This document shows positions 15,959 through 24,762 of a DNA stretch of 64,000 nucleotides, piece after piece (positions within the stretch are counted from its first letter, which is position 1; each line of letters starts with the position of its first letter). Below the pieces are notes generated by a model, which saw nothing but the letters and a program-made list of their open reading frames with translations, made no database searches and was not told where the DNA came from. Made by a program: the position numbers and the translations under genes. Where the stretch lies: NCBI RefSeq assembly GCF_016650695.1, contig NZ_JAEKFH010000005.1:186001-250000 (forward strand), in the 5' to 3' direction. The stretch comes from Pseudomonas sp. TH41 (lineage in GTDB: Bacteria > Pseudomonadota > Gammaproteobacteria > Pseudomonadales > Pseudomonadaceae).

Positions 15959-17101
15959 TCAGGAAGATGCAATGTTTTCCAGAAGAGGGGGAGACTTCAG
16001 ATGCGTATAGCGGCTGCGCAAGGTATCGAGAAGCGTCTCACTCGGTGTTCTGGAACAATGGAGGTATATTTTGAACAGTCCACCAAAACCCATTTCCCGA
16101 TATCTATTCGCGACCTCGTCATCACTTGGCCCGTCCGGCACTCCGAGATGAAGGGTCAGTTTGTTGCCTTCGACAGCAAATAGCGGTGTTTCCCAAAGAA
16201 ATTGCGCGGCACCCACCTTGGGCAGTCGAACGAACAAATAACCGTAGTTACCCAGCGTATCGACATCCCCTCCCCGTCTTCTTTTCCACTCAAGAAGTCC
16301 GTCGTCCGGACGCGCCAGACACGTTCCGATATCGTAATAGTCAAAACCATTTTCTATCGCCCACTCAAGCGCCATGAACGTGGTAATAGAATTGACTTCA
16401 CGTAACTTTTTAGCATCAGAAAATACTTCATCCGGATATCCGAAACGGATGGTGCTCCAGTAGCGCTTTCCTGCGCGAGTCACTACACACCCTAGATGAC
16501 ATGCAACAACCTCATCCTCCAACAGCACCAGATCAAGCCGCCCGGAGTTTTTTGCCACCCTCTGAACTTCATGAGATTCAATTTGAGAGGCTGCTGAACC
16601 ATGCCGTGCTTTTGCATAAGGTTGAAGCATTTCCCGATCTGCAGCTTCGATCTCGCCATCGTTCAATGCCTGTTTCATACGGTAGCGCAGGCGGTTCTTA
16701 CGCAGATTTCGACGTAACTCGGTATTGTATCTCGCAGTAATCTCATCTATTGACCGGCTCAGCGGCACGATAGCACTCAAATACTGAGGCACATACAATG
16801 CACCCATGGTCGGCATTTCACTGACCCATACCGTCTGGTCAGACTTATCTAGTTTTAACTTGTTTTCAACTACTTGAGATTTAGCGCCGAGGAGAACCTT
16901 CACAAATTCCCGTTGAGTTTTCCTGCCGACATAGAGGATGTCGTAAGGGCTATCTTCCCGTAGTTTGAACCTGACAATTTCCCAGCGCCAAAAACATGCA
17001 CGCGCCATTATATCGCGCAGCCAGGCGAGCGCCTTCCTGAGCTCGAATCGCACTGAAGGAGATATCAACTTACGTACCAGAGTTGCTATATGTTTTTTCA
17101 T
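15959..17101 (-). CDS. GNAT/FemAB-related acyltransferase of the polysaccharide locus
   Basis: A 380-residue protein that resembles the BioF2-like/FemAB-related acyltransferases found in exopolysaccharide clusters. Segments supporting this are ELRRNLRKNRLRYRM (a basic helix typical of these proteins), ACHLGCVVTRAGKRYWSTI and FDYYDIGTCLARPDDGLLEW. No signal peptide is visible. The likely role is acyl or aminoacyl transfer to a polysaccharide intermediate, but the donor is unknown. A 270-base spacer separates it from the WecB-type gene, so it may have its own promoter. Composition is relatively AT-rich. Confidence 0.65.
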   Translation of the reverse strand: MKKHIATLVRKLISPSVRFELRKALAWLRDIMARACFWRWEIVRFKLREDSPYDILYVGRKTQREFVKVLLGAKSQVVENKLKLDKSDQTVWVSEMPTMGALYVPQYLSAIVPLSRSIDEITARYNTELRRNLRKNRLRYRMKQALNDGEIEAADREMLQPYAKARHGSAASQIESHEVQRVAKNSGRLDLVLLEDEVVACHLGCVVTRAGKRYWSTIRFGYPDEVFSDAKKLREVNSITTFMALEWAIENGFDYYDIGTCLARPDDGLLEWKRRRGGDVDTLGNYGYLFVRLPKVGAAQFLWETPLFAVEGNKLTLHLGVPDGPSDDEVANRYREMGFGGLFKIYLHCSRTPSETLLDTLRSRYTHLKSPPLLENIASS

Positions 17102-17371
17102 TTGATTCTTAGCACAATCCGGGGGAAGGTGATTTGATTTTGCAAATCAATAAACAAAATACTGAAATGAGCGTTGGGAATTAAGATTTTCTGACGCCAT
17201 TTAGCTGTCACCAACCTTAATGACAAAAAAATAACTTAACACCCGTCAAGTCGACATTGTCAGCCAGAGTAAAGATGCTACGTCAGAATTTTGCAAGGCA
17301 GTTGTGGCACGCGTCGTGTTTTTTAGGCCACCCGGCAGCCCAGCCAAGCGTCAAATACCTGAACTATTGAT

Positions 17372-18112
17372 TTAACGTTCGGCATCTTTGCAGATCAGCG
17401 CGCGCAACAAGAACATCGGATTACCGACCACATAACGACTGAATAGTCGCTTTGGCTCACTTATTAACCTGAACACCCACTCGCACCCGAGACGTCGCAC
17501 CCATTGCGGAGCACGAGCCACCTTGCCGCCTAGAAAATCGAGGATCGCCCCTCCGCAGATGATCAGACAGGGGACGCCGCTGTCGGCTAGCCTGGCAGCA
17601 ACGGCTTCTTGCTTGGGCATGCCCATACCCAAGACGACCAACTCTGGCTGAAACTGCCGGGCAAGGTTTATGTAGGCCTCAACCTCATCAAAACCATGGT
17701 GAGCAGACACTACATTGACCGCATATACCGCTTCGCTTCGCTGCACCGCATTGGCGAGAAAGGGCTCTTCAGTACCCCAGAACGCCACACGCCGATCCTT
17801 GAATGCCGCCAGTAATTTGGGGATAAAGTCTGTGCCATTCATATTCAGCCCCGGCTCGAGGCCGAAGCGGCGAAACAGGATGGCCATGCCGGAGCCATCT
17901 CGCAACAACACGTCAGCAGCAGACAACGCCTCATTGTAATGGGCGTTCCCCGCGACCAGGTTCATGGCATGGGCATTGACGAATCCAAGCACTGTCGTCA
18001 CCTCAGTCCCGGACAAAGCATCAATCAATCGTTGTTCATCACCACTGTCGTTGATCACCCTGAGCTTCTGGATAATCGTTTGCCAGTTGTGCTGCCAGGC
18101 CAGAGCGCGCAT
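17372..18112 (-). CDS. WecB/TagA/CpsF-family glycosyltransferase
   Basis: A 246-residue GT26-type enzyme. Family motifs are VLGFVNAHAMNLVAGN, LLRDGSGMAILFRRFG, LNMNGTDFIPKLL with the catalytic-type Asp, VVLGMGMPKQE, and the C-terminal RAPQWVRRLGCEWVFRL with EPKRLFSRY. These enzymes add N-acetylmannosamine(uronate), glucuronate or similar sugars to lipid-linked intermediates. The ATG at 18112 overlaps the TGA of the upstream gene by one base (TGATG), indicating translational coupling; a TTG at 18115 is the alternative. Confidence 0.92.
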   Translation of the reverse strand: MRALAWQHNWQTIIQKLRVINDSGDEQRLIDALSGTEVTTVLGFVNAHAMNLVAGNAHYNEALSAADVLLRDGSGMAILFRRFGLEPGLNMNGTDFIPKLLAAFKDRRVAFWGTEEPFLANAVQRSEAVYAVNVVSAHHGFDEVEAYINLARQFQPELVVLGMGMPKQEAVAARLADSGVPCLIICGGAILDFLGGKVARAPQWVRRLGCEWVFRLISEPKRLFSRYVVGNPMFLLRALICKDAER

Positions 18113-19299
18113 CAAGTGTCATCTCGCTTCGAACGCACCCACTCAACCTGCCGCTTCAGCACAAAGCCCAAGTACAGGGGGATTTTCTTCAGCGCGTAGA
18201 ACGGCGCATACAACAAGGCTGTAAAAGAAATAATCCCGCGACCAAACTGGCTCCATGCCAGCAAGATAGTCACACCCAATATTGCAACTCCGGTAGACGC
18301 TATCAATGCCGGCGCCAAGGTTCCGGTCAATAGAAATACCAGCCATGAAAGACCCAATGCCGCGACCAGGACCAACGTCAGCAGGGCCAGCGGCGGGACC
18401 AGCAAATCCAGTGTCATGGCCAGCAGATTCTTGTTGCCCTTGCCAATCGACTCCACAAGCAACGTTGGCGTATCACCAAGAATGACCCCCAGATGACCAT
18501 GTTCCCAGCGCGTACGCTGGGTCGTTAAGCCCTCTTCACTGCGCGGAAAATAGCTTGTTACCAGAGCATCGGGGCAAAACAACGGCGGCTTGCCGCTTCG
18601 GCAGAAATCCAGGCCCATCTTCAAATCTTCGACGATGTGGCCACTGGCTAAATTGATTAAAGATAGATCCCGCCACGCGAAAGCCATTCCCGTGCCCATT
18701 AACTGACAGGGCAAACCGAGCCGGGCCCAACCCCGCGGCCGCACCAGATTCTTCACACACCAGGCAAACTCGGCAAGCCGCACTTTTAGCCCGGAACCTG
18801 CTGGGGCACGCATTAAATTCAGCGATTGAGTTGGCCGCCCTGAGTCGATGCAACAGATTGCCAAACGTTCAATCGAGCCTTCGCCCACCTGGCAGTCAGC
18901 ATCGACAATGATAATGACGTCCGGTGCAACGCTCGCCAAATGACGCACCCCGAAGTCCAGCGCATAACCTTTGCCACGCTGGTGCTCATTGCTGCGTTCC
19001 ACCACCTCGGCGCCCGCCGTGCGTGCCAGCGCGGCCGTGTCGTCAGAACAGTTATCCGCCACCACCAACAGGCGGTCCCCTTCCAGCAACTGCGGCAGAA
19101 TGGTGCTTAACGTCGCAACGATAACCGAGGATTCATTGTGTGCCGGCACCAACACTGCCACCCGTGGTCGCGATCCTTGAGCCGACGGGAGTGACCGTAC
19201 AGGCAGGCAAGCCAGCAGGACTTGGACAAACAGCACCAACACCGGCAGGACAATGAGTAATAACAGTGCGCTGAACATCCAACCCAGTAATGTGATCAT
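18112..19299 (-). CDS. Membrane glycosyltransferase, family 2
   Basis: A 395-residue GT2 enzyme with an N-terminal membrane helix, a cytoplasmic GT-A domain and three or four C-terminal helices. Motifs are VLVPAHNESSVIVATL, VVADNCSDDTA, VIIIVDADCQV (the DxD), VEDLKMG and QRTRWEHGHLG, the last resembling the Q-x-x-R-W element. This architecture is typical of transferases that elongate lipid-linked exopolysaccharide units. ATGA overlap joins it to the upstream GT4 gene (ATG at 19299, upstream stop at 19296), so the genes form one operon. Confidence 0.92.
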   Translation of the reverse strand: MITLLGWMFSALLLLIVLPVLVLFVQVLLACLPVRSLPSAQGSRPRVAVLVPAHNESSVIVATLSTILPQLLEGDRLLVVADNCSDDTAALARTAGAEVVERSNEHQRGKGYALDFGVRHLASVAPDVIIIVDADCQVGEGSIERLAICCIDSGRPTQSLNLMRAPAGSGLKVRLAEFAWCVKNLVRPRGWARLGLPCQLMGTGMAFAWRDLSLINLASGHIVEDLKMGLDFCRSGKPPLFCPDALVTSYFPRSEEGLTTQRTRWEHGHLGVILGDTPTLLVESIGKGNKNLLAMTLDLLVPPLALLTLVLVAALGLSWLVFLLTGTLAPALIASTGVAILGVTILLAWSQFGRGIISFTALLYAPFYALKKIPLYLGFVLKRQVEWVRSKRDDT

Positions 19300-20498
19300 G
19301 CGTGCGCCTTAAACAAATTAGCCAACTTGGCCGCTTCGGTATCGATATCGTGTCGTTCCAACACCCGCTGATAAGCCGCCTCGCCCATCCGCTGCAACAC
19401 CTCGACAGGTTGCGCGAGGCAGTCCGCCAGCGCCGCCGCCAATTCGTCTACCGCGCCAGCGGGAAATAACCAACCGTTCTCACCGTGCCGCACTAACTCG
19501 GGAATGCCCGCCACATAGGTGGTCAGTACCGGTCGGCGCAAGGCCATGGCTTCCATGATGACCACCGGCAAGCCTTCGGCGAAGCTCGGCAACACCATGG
19601 CTCGCGCCGCAAGAATTTCCGCCCGCACCTGCTCACTACTGATCCAGCCAGTAATCCGAACATGCGCCTGCAAACCATGCCGTGCAATCAGGGCTTCGAT
19701 TTCTGCGCGCATTTCTCCATCGCCGGCCAGTACTATCTCGAACACCAAGGCTTGCGCTGCCAGGATACGAGCGGCCTCAAGCAACAACAGTTGGCCCTTT
19801 TGCTCACACAAGCGACCCACGCAAACCAACCGCGGCACGGACGGCACCGTAACGGCAGGCACATCGTGAAACGCCCGTTCCAGCCCACAATGCACTACCT
19901 GGACTTTTGCCCAGTGCGCATGATCCACCCAGCGAAACAGCTGGCTGCGCCCATAAGAGCTGATCGCCGCGACAAAAGCCGAGCGCCGGACTTTCTCGCC
20001 CAAATGAATAAACTGCGGTTTGTCGAACTCTTCCGGGCCATGCACCGTAAAGCTGTACGCCGGCCCACCGAGTGCGTTGGCCAGCATCACGACCTCGGTT
20101 GAGTTGGTGCCGAAATGCGCATGCACATGCTCGGCACCGAACGCCTGTAACCAAGTCAGCAGGCGGCACGCTTCAGCCAGATAGACCAAATGATACGGCC
20201 AGGCACGATCGGCACGCCGGCCCATGCGTAGCGCTAGCCACAGCGCCGAAAAAAAGCCTCGCGGCTGGCCGCACAGCACTTGCAGCACAGGCCCTGACAA
20301 GGCTTTCAATCCGCCCTGCAGCACATAGTGCGTTTTATCGCGTTCGGACACGTCCTCGGCATCCACCAACTCGGCATCCCAGCCACGCAGGGCAATGCGC
20401 TGTACCACAAAGCCCTGACGCTCCAACGCCAAAATTTCACGACGAATGAAGCTATGGCTGACTTTGGGGTATTGATTGATGAAATAGGCAATACGCAT
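19296..20498 (-). CDS. Glycosyltransferase family 4
   Basis: A 400-residue GT-B enzyme of the exopolysaccharide type. The N-terminus YFINQYPKVSHSFIRREI is characteristic of WcaL/AmsK-like transferases. The C-terminal domain holds PRLVCVGRLCEQKGQLLLL and the E-x7-E element in FAEGLPVVIMEAMALRRPVL. It probably transfers a hexose from a nucleotide sugar onto the lipid-linked repeat unit. It starts with ATG at 20498, ten bases after the stop of the DUF535 gene, and overlaps the following GT2 gene. Confidence 0.93.
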   Translation of the reverse strand: MRIAYFINQYPKVSHSFIRREILALERQGFVVQRIALRGWDAELVDAEDVSERDKTHYVLQGGLKALSGPVLQVLCGQPRGFFSALWLALRMGRRADRAWPYHLVYLAEACRLLTWLQAFGAEHVHAHFGTNSTEVVMLANALGGPAYSFTVHGPEEFDKPQFIHLGEKVRRSAFVAAISSYGRSQLFRWVDHAHWAKVQVVHCGLERAFHDVPAVTVPSVPRLVCVGRLCEQKGQLLLLEAARILAAQALVFEIVLAGDGEMRAEIEALIARHGLQAHVRITGWISSEQVRAEILAARAMVLPSFAEGLPVVIMEAMALRRPVLTTYVAGIPELVRHGENGWLFPAGAVDELAAALADCLAQPVEVLQRMGEAAYQRVLERHDIDTEAAKLANLFKAHA

Positions 20499-20508
20499 AG
20501 GAACCCAT

Positions 20509-21510
20509 TCAGATTTCGTTATGGTTAATTATTACTGAAGGTATTTCCACAGCCGTACAGTTTTCAGGTGCGACAAACAGCACGGCGGCGCTGGCTGCAT
20601 AACTTCCTTTCAGCACGGTGTCTATTTTTTGAAAAGTATCAGCTAGAAGTTCATAACGCCTGCGGTACATGGCGCGCTTCTTTGAAGGAATAGTTTCAAG
20701 CGCCTTGTTGGACAGGGCCATGGGGATTTCAAAGAAATCTTCGCGCTCTGACGGAGTCGCGCCATGCTCCAGCCAGATCACATCATAATTGGCCGCTAGT
20801 TCCTGAGCTTTATGAGCGCCAAAATAAGGATGACGGTGATGACGATACTCATCCCCTACCGCATAAATTTTGGTGACGCCAATTTGACTTGCAATATATT
20901 TAATAACTTCAATCAGGAAACTTCTAGGCCGTAGGCCTTCAAAGCTTTTGGTTAATTCCCTGTAGATATTCAGGGATCGTTCGCTCTCCACCCCTTTGTG
21001 TATCCCTTGGACGGCGCCAATAAACATAACAGTGCCGCCTTCGGCATTCTTCAAGGTGAAGGCTATTGATGCTATACGCAGATCGCCCTGAAACAAGTTC
21101 AGAACCAACTCCCCTTCACGCATAAACCATGTCGGACGATCCAGCACCAAGGAGCAGTCAGCAGCGAACGCTGACAAGTCACTTAAAACCAGACGTTCAC
21201 TTCGACCAAAAAGCAATAACTGCGGACAACTTTTCGTGACCATTTCATAATGTGAGGCCACAGCATCTAATTTATCCTGAGCGCTCCAGCTTTTACTGAT
21301 GTAAGGCCAATGAACAACACCCACACAATCCCCACCCAACTTGTCAAAACCGGCAATCCCCAGACTGTTCGACATACGTCCCAAAAATGACTTCAGCTCA
21401 GCCCGGTTTTTGCCCATTTGAATCATTAATTTAAGCTTGTTTTTTAACGCTCTTAACGAATACCCAGGGTGTAACGATAATGCGTTTTTCACGATCAGCC
21501 AATTATTCAT
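20509..21510 (-). CDS. DUF535 (VirK/YbjX-like) protein
   Basis: A 333-residue protein matching the VirK/YbjX family by its conserved blocks: RIASIAFTLKN, FIGAVQGIHKGVESERSLN, REL.K.FEGLRPR.FLIEV, and KIYAVGDEYRHHRHPYFGA. The family is linked to virulence and peptide resistance in enterobacteria, and its biochemistry is unknown. Members also occur in polysaccharide loci. It lies between two glycosyltransferase genes with spacings of 7 and 10 bases, so it is part of the operon. It is less GC-rich than its neighbours, suggesting separate acquisition. Confidence 0.85.
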   Translation of the reverse strand: MNNWLIVKNALSLHPGYSLRALKNKLKLMIQMGKNRAELKSFLGRMSNSLGIAGFDKLGGDCVGVVHWPYISKSWSAQDKLDAVASHYEMVTKSCPQLLLFGRSERLVLSDLSAFAADCSLVLDRPTWFMREGELVLNLFQGDLRIASIAFTLKNAEGGTVMFIGAVQGIHKGVESERSLNIYRELTKSFEGLRPRSFLIEVIKYIASQIGVTKIYAVGDEYRHHRHPYFGAHKAQELAANYDVIWLEHGATPSEREDFFEIPMALSNKALETIPSKKRAMYRRRYELLADTFQKIDTVLKGSYAASAAVLFVAPENCTAVEIPSVIINHNEI

Positions 21511-21517
21511 GCCAGTC

Positions 21518-22495
21518 TCACTTGTATTCGATCAACGCGGATTTTCCGGCGCCGAATCTGTTCAAAAGAAACTTGACTTGCCCGAGCATCTCGGGAAATT
21601 TCCCCAATACGAGAAAGAACGCCAGCAACCAGTTTTCCCGCGCTGATCCTTTGCCCCGACGGGCCAGGCGCACGACCTGCAATGGGTAGATCAGCAGCAA
21701 AAACAGCCCATATCCTCCCAGCATCAGGCTCGTGAAAATAATCGCCAGCGGGATACCCAAGCCCCAGAACCAGGCACGGCGCGACTCACGCAGCCAATGT
21801 TGTTCCGGTGCGGCCCCGTGCAAAAATGCGCCCTCGGCAAAGGCATAGCCACCGCGAAGGGTTCGCCGCCACCACTGGCCGAACCGGGTCATGGTCGCAT
21901 CGTGCAAGGTCATTTCCGCAGCCAGACGCCAGACCTTCCAACCATTTGCCCGCAGACGCACACACAATTCAGGCTCTTCCCCGGCAATGAGGTCCGCTCG
22001 AAACCCGGAGGCTGCGGCAAAGGCGTCCGCCCGCATCAGCGCATCGCCACCGCATGCCTTGGCCTCACCTATCGGCGTATCCCATTCGAGATCACACAAC
22101 AAGTTGTATATCGAGCGCTCGGGGTAACGTTCACGGCGCCGTCCACAGACCACCGCAACATCAGGACGTGTATCAAGAAAGGCCTGTGCCTGGAGCAGCC
22201 AGCCATCGACAACCTCGCAATCACCATCGACGAACTGCACATAACGCATCGTCGGCAACAAGCGCTTCGCGCAGGCAAACCCTTCATTGCGTGCGCGCGC
22301 GGCCGTGAAGGGAATCGTCATGTCCAGCTCAACCACCTCGACCCCGACCCTCTGTGCCATCGGCACTGAACCATCCGTTGATCCAGAGTCGACATAAACA
22401 ATCTTCTGCGCCGTACCCGCCAGCGAAGCCAGGCAACGCTCGAGCCGCAGGCCTTCATTGCGACCGATAACAACGACACCAATGCCCATAGCCAT
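21518..22495 (-). CDS. Glycosyltransferase family 2
   Basis: A 325-residue GT2 enzyme. Motifs are VVVIGRNEGLRLERCLASL, VYVDSGSTDGS, ARARNEGF and VQFVDGDCEVVDGWL with the metal-binding DGD. Two hydrophobic segments near the C-terminus (about 245-285) suggest membrane association. The ATG at 22495 is used; an ATG two codons later is also possible. It is a likely side-chain or backbone transferase in the exopolysaccharide operon. Confidence 0.9.
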   Translation of the reverse strand: MAMGIGVVVIGRNEGLRLERCLASLAGTAQKIVYVDSGSTDGSVPMAQRVGVEVVELDMTIPFTAARARNEGFACAKRLLPTMRYVQFVDGDCEVVDGWLLQAQAFLDTRPDVAVVCGRRRERYPERSIYNLLCDLEWDTPIGEAKACGGDALMRADAFAAASGFRADLIAGEEPELCVRLRANGWKVWRLAAEMTLHDATMTRFGQWWRRTLRGGYAFAEGAFLHGAAPEQHWLRESRRAWFWGLGIPLAIIFTSLMLGGYGLFLLLIYPLQVVRLARRGKGSARENWLLAFFLVLGKFPEMLGQVKFLLNRFGAGKSALIEYK

Positions 22496-22538
22496 GGAGT
22501 TTACTCAGCGACGCAATCGAAATAGTCCATCGGATGGT

Positions 22539-23063
22539 TCATGAGAATTCCTTCTCTTCTGCCCGCCGCCTTTTCTTGATAGTCGCAGGAACGCCCACGG
22601 CTACCGAATCATCCGGGACATCGGTCAACACCACGGCGTTGGCACCAATCACGACATTGTTACCAATACGGATATTGCCCAGCACCTTCGCCCCGGCGCC
22701 GATATCGACGTTGTTGCCCATTACCGGAGCAATGGGCTCATTCACATTCTTCAGGCCGACAACGACGCCATTACGGATACGGCAATCATCGCCGAACTTC
22801 GCGTAACCACTGATGACGATCCCGCCGAAATGATCGATGACAAAGTTGCGCCCGACCACCACCTCACACGGCAGCTCGATACCCGTGATGATCTGCACCA
22901 GCTTGAAGAGCACTTTGTAGATAAAGGAGAACAGTTTGCGTAACAGCGCCGGGCGCACCCCATAGCGCCAGCGTCCAAAGCGATAAACCAGCATCACCCA
23001 GAACCCCTGAGCCCCCCAGTCACCCTCGTAGGCACGCAAATCCGCGCGTATGTTTTCGAACAT
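22539..23063 (-). CDS. Serine acetyltransferase-like hexapeptide-repeat acetyltransferase
   Basis: A 174-residue left-handed beta-helix protein of the CysE-like/EpsC group used in polysaccharide loci. The N-terminal helical part includes LVYRFGRWRYG. Hexapeptide repeats run from about 85 (FGGIVISGYAKFGDDCRIRN) through IGAGAKVLGNIRIGNNVVIGA to VPDDSVAVGVPA. It would O-acetylate a sugar from acetyl-CoA. The gene ends 43 bases before the GT2 start and begins eight bases after the stop of the preceding GT2 gene. Confidence 0.88.
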   Translation of the reverse strand: MFENIRADLRAYEGDWGAQGFWVMLVYRFGRWRYGVRPALLRKLFSFIYKVLFKLVQIITGIELPCEVVVGRNFVIDHFGGIVISGYAKFGDDCRIRNGVVVGLKNVNEPIAPVMGNNVDIGAGAKVLGNIRIGNNVVIGANAVVLTDVPDDSVAVGVPATIKKRRRAEEKEFS

Positions 23064-23071
23064 AGTTGGCT

Positions 23072-24028
23072 CTACCGTGTGGGTTGGCTAGCGAATTTGG
23101 TTTCACGCAGCAGCGCCCAGGTCACCCGGGCATGCTCCCAGCACGCGCCAATCGCGGCCCGGCCGCGGCCCTTCAGCAAGGCCTTGAGCGCCAGGATCAG
23201 ATCACCCAGAAACACCAGCGACATATGCCAGGCCAACCCCAACCGACCGTGATGTTTGCGGAAGTACAACAATTCGCTTTCGATTTGTAATTTGGGTATC
23301 TGTCGACTGACCGCATTGAGCTCGACCACCGACTTGGCACTTTCACCACCGATATGCACCACGGTGGTGTGCGGGTAGAACACCACCTTCCAACCCGCCT
23401 GTTTGACGCGTTTGCAGTGGTCCACTTCCTCGTAATAAAGGAAGTAGCGCGGGTCGAACAAGCCGACCTGGTCGATGACTTCACGGCGGATCAGGTAATA
23501 ACAGCCCGGCACCCAGTCGCACTCGCGGACCGAGGCGTGATCCCAGGCCATGTCATCGACCTTCTTCACCACCGGGAAAAATCGCTCAAGCCCTGTGCGG
23601 GACAGAAACACATTCAACGGCGTCGGAAAAAAGCGACAGGATGGTTGTAAATCACCCTCTCGCCCGACCAACCGAACGCCGAGGACGCCACAATCAGGAT
23701 GCGCCTCCATGTACTCGAGCGTCTTGTTCAGGGTATCCGCCGCCACGAAGGCATCGGTATTGAGAAGTAACGCGTACTTGCCCTGCAGGTGTTCAACCAG
23801 TTGATTGTTAGCCCGACCAAAGCCGACATTATTTTCGTTGGCCAGCAACAATGCCTCTGGGCAAACCGTTGCCAGGCGCTCCAGGGAGTTGTCGACAGAG
23901 GCATTGTCCACCACCAGATAGCGCGCCTGGTTCGCACTGTCGGGTTGGCGCAACGCCTTGAACATCGGCTGCAACAGATCCGCTGTGTTGTAATTAACGA
24001 CCAACACATCCAGAGGCGCACTAACCAT
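23072..24028 (-). CDS. Glycosyltransferase family 2, rhamnosyltransferase-like
   Basis: A 318-residue GT2 protein. Motifs are DVLVVNYNTADLLQPM, YLVVDNASVDNS, ENNVGFGRANNQ, YALLLNTDAFV and CDWVPGCYYLIRREV, the set typical of WbbL/rhamnosyltransferase-like enzymes. I use the ATG at 24028; a TTG at 24043 would add five residues. Either start overlaps the end of the upstream acetyltransferase gene, consistent with coupling. A C-terminal amphipathic or hydrophobic helix (LVFLGDLILALKALL) may bring it to the membrane. Confidence 0.9.
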   Translation of the reverse strand: MVSAPLDVLVVNYNTADLLQPMFKALRQPDSANQARYLVVDNASVDNSLERLATVCPEALLLANENNVGFGRANNQLVEHLQGKYALLLNTDAFVAADTLNKTLEYMEAHPDCGVLGVRLVGREGDLQPSCRFFPTPLNVFLSRTGLERFFPVVKKVDDMAWDHASVRECDWVPGCYYLIRREVIDQVGLFDPRYFLYYEEVDHCKRVKQAGWKVVFYPHTTVVHIGGESAKSVVELNAVSRQIPKLQIESELLYFRKHHGRLGLAWHMSLVFLGDLILALKALLKGRGRAAIGACWEHARVTWALLRETKFASQPTR

Positions 24029-24638
24029 TGGGTTGTTCGCCAAAAAAATACTCTGATCTCATTGCTTGCAGCTTCGGTTCCAGTTCCGGGTCAAATAAAC
24101 CCTCGCGCTGCTTGATGAGGTCAATCCACGGATAAGCGGCGCAACGCTCTTCGATATTTTTCACCAGCGTTTCCATCGTACAGATAACTCTGGCTGGATT
24201 ACCCCCGACCACTACCCCGGGCGGAACGTCTCTCAGCACAACAGCACCAGCGGCCACCACTGAATCCGGGCCAATCGTTACGCGCGGCATGATGATAGCG
24301 CCATGGCCGATAAAGGAATTAGCACGGATATCGACGGGGCCGACAGAATCGAGGTTTGTTCCGTCACGCGCATTGAGTACATGGACGAGGCCATCGTGGC
24401 CGAATATTGTGCAATCCGATAAGCCTACGTTGTCACCGAGTCGAAGCATCGCAGGGTCGGTGATGTTGCACCCGAGGTTGATCCATGCGCCTTTACCGGC
24501 GGAGTGCAGCCCCCCCCATCGCGCCATATGTTTAGCCCATTCATACCCGTCGGGTTTACATAGTTTTTTATAGAGTGAGGTGCCACGCCCTGTTGTTTTG
24601 GCGTAATGAGCAATAGCGCGTTTTAGTAGACTAATCAT
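24021..24638 (-). CDS. Hexapeptide-repeat acetyltransferase (WcaF/LacA-like)
   Basis: A 205-residue left-handed beta-helix acetyltransferase. Repeats run from about 70 (LGDNVGLSDCTIFG) through DIRANSFIGHGAIIMPRVTIG to DSVVAAGAVVLRDVPPGVVV, followed by the common GGNPARVI closing motif. It probably O-acetylates a sugar of the polymer. It is the second acetyltransferase in the operon. ATG at 24638; the gene overlaps the downstream GT2 gene by eight bases. Confidence 0.88.
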   Translation of the reverse strand: MISLLKRAIAHYAKTTGRGTSLYKKLCKPDGYEWAKHMARWGGLHSAGKGAWINLGCNITDPAMLRLGDNVGLSDCTIFGHDGLVHVLNARDGTNLDSVGPVDIRANSFIGHGAIIMPRVTIGPDSVVAAGAVVLRDVPPGVVVGGNPARVICTMETLVKNIEERCAAYPWIDLIKQREGLFDPELEPKLQAMRSEYFFGEQPNG

Positions 24639-24762
24639 CCTGTCAGCCTCAAAAATTCAGCAATAAACATCTGTGCCAAGGTTAGATACACCCTGATTCT
24701 TGATTACCGCTACCCTAAGAATAGCCCCCTCCCCGAAAATGCAACACGCGAAAATGCGCCCC

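Noticed and set aside
17300..17325. TGGCACGCGTCGTGTT, resembling a sigma-54 promoter
   Set aside because: The -12 element lacks TTGC, and the orientation (plus) does not lead to a gene start.
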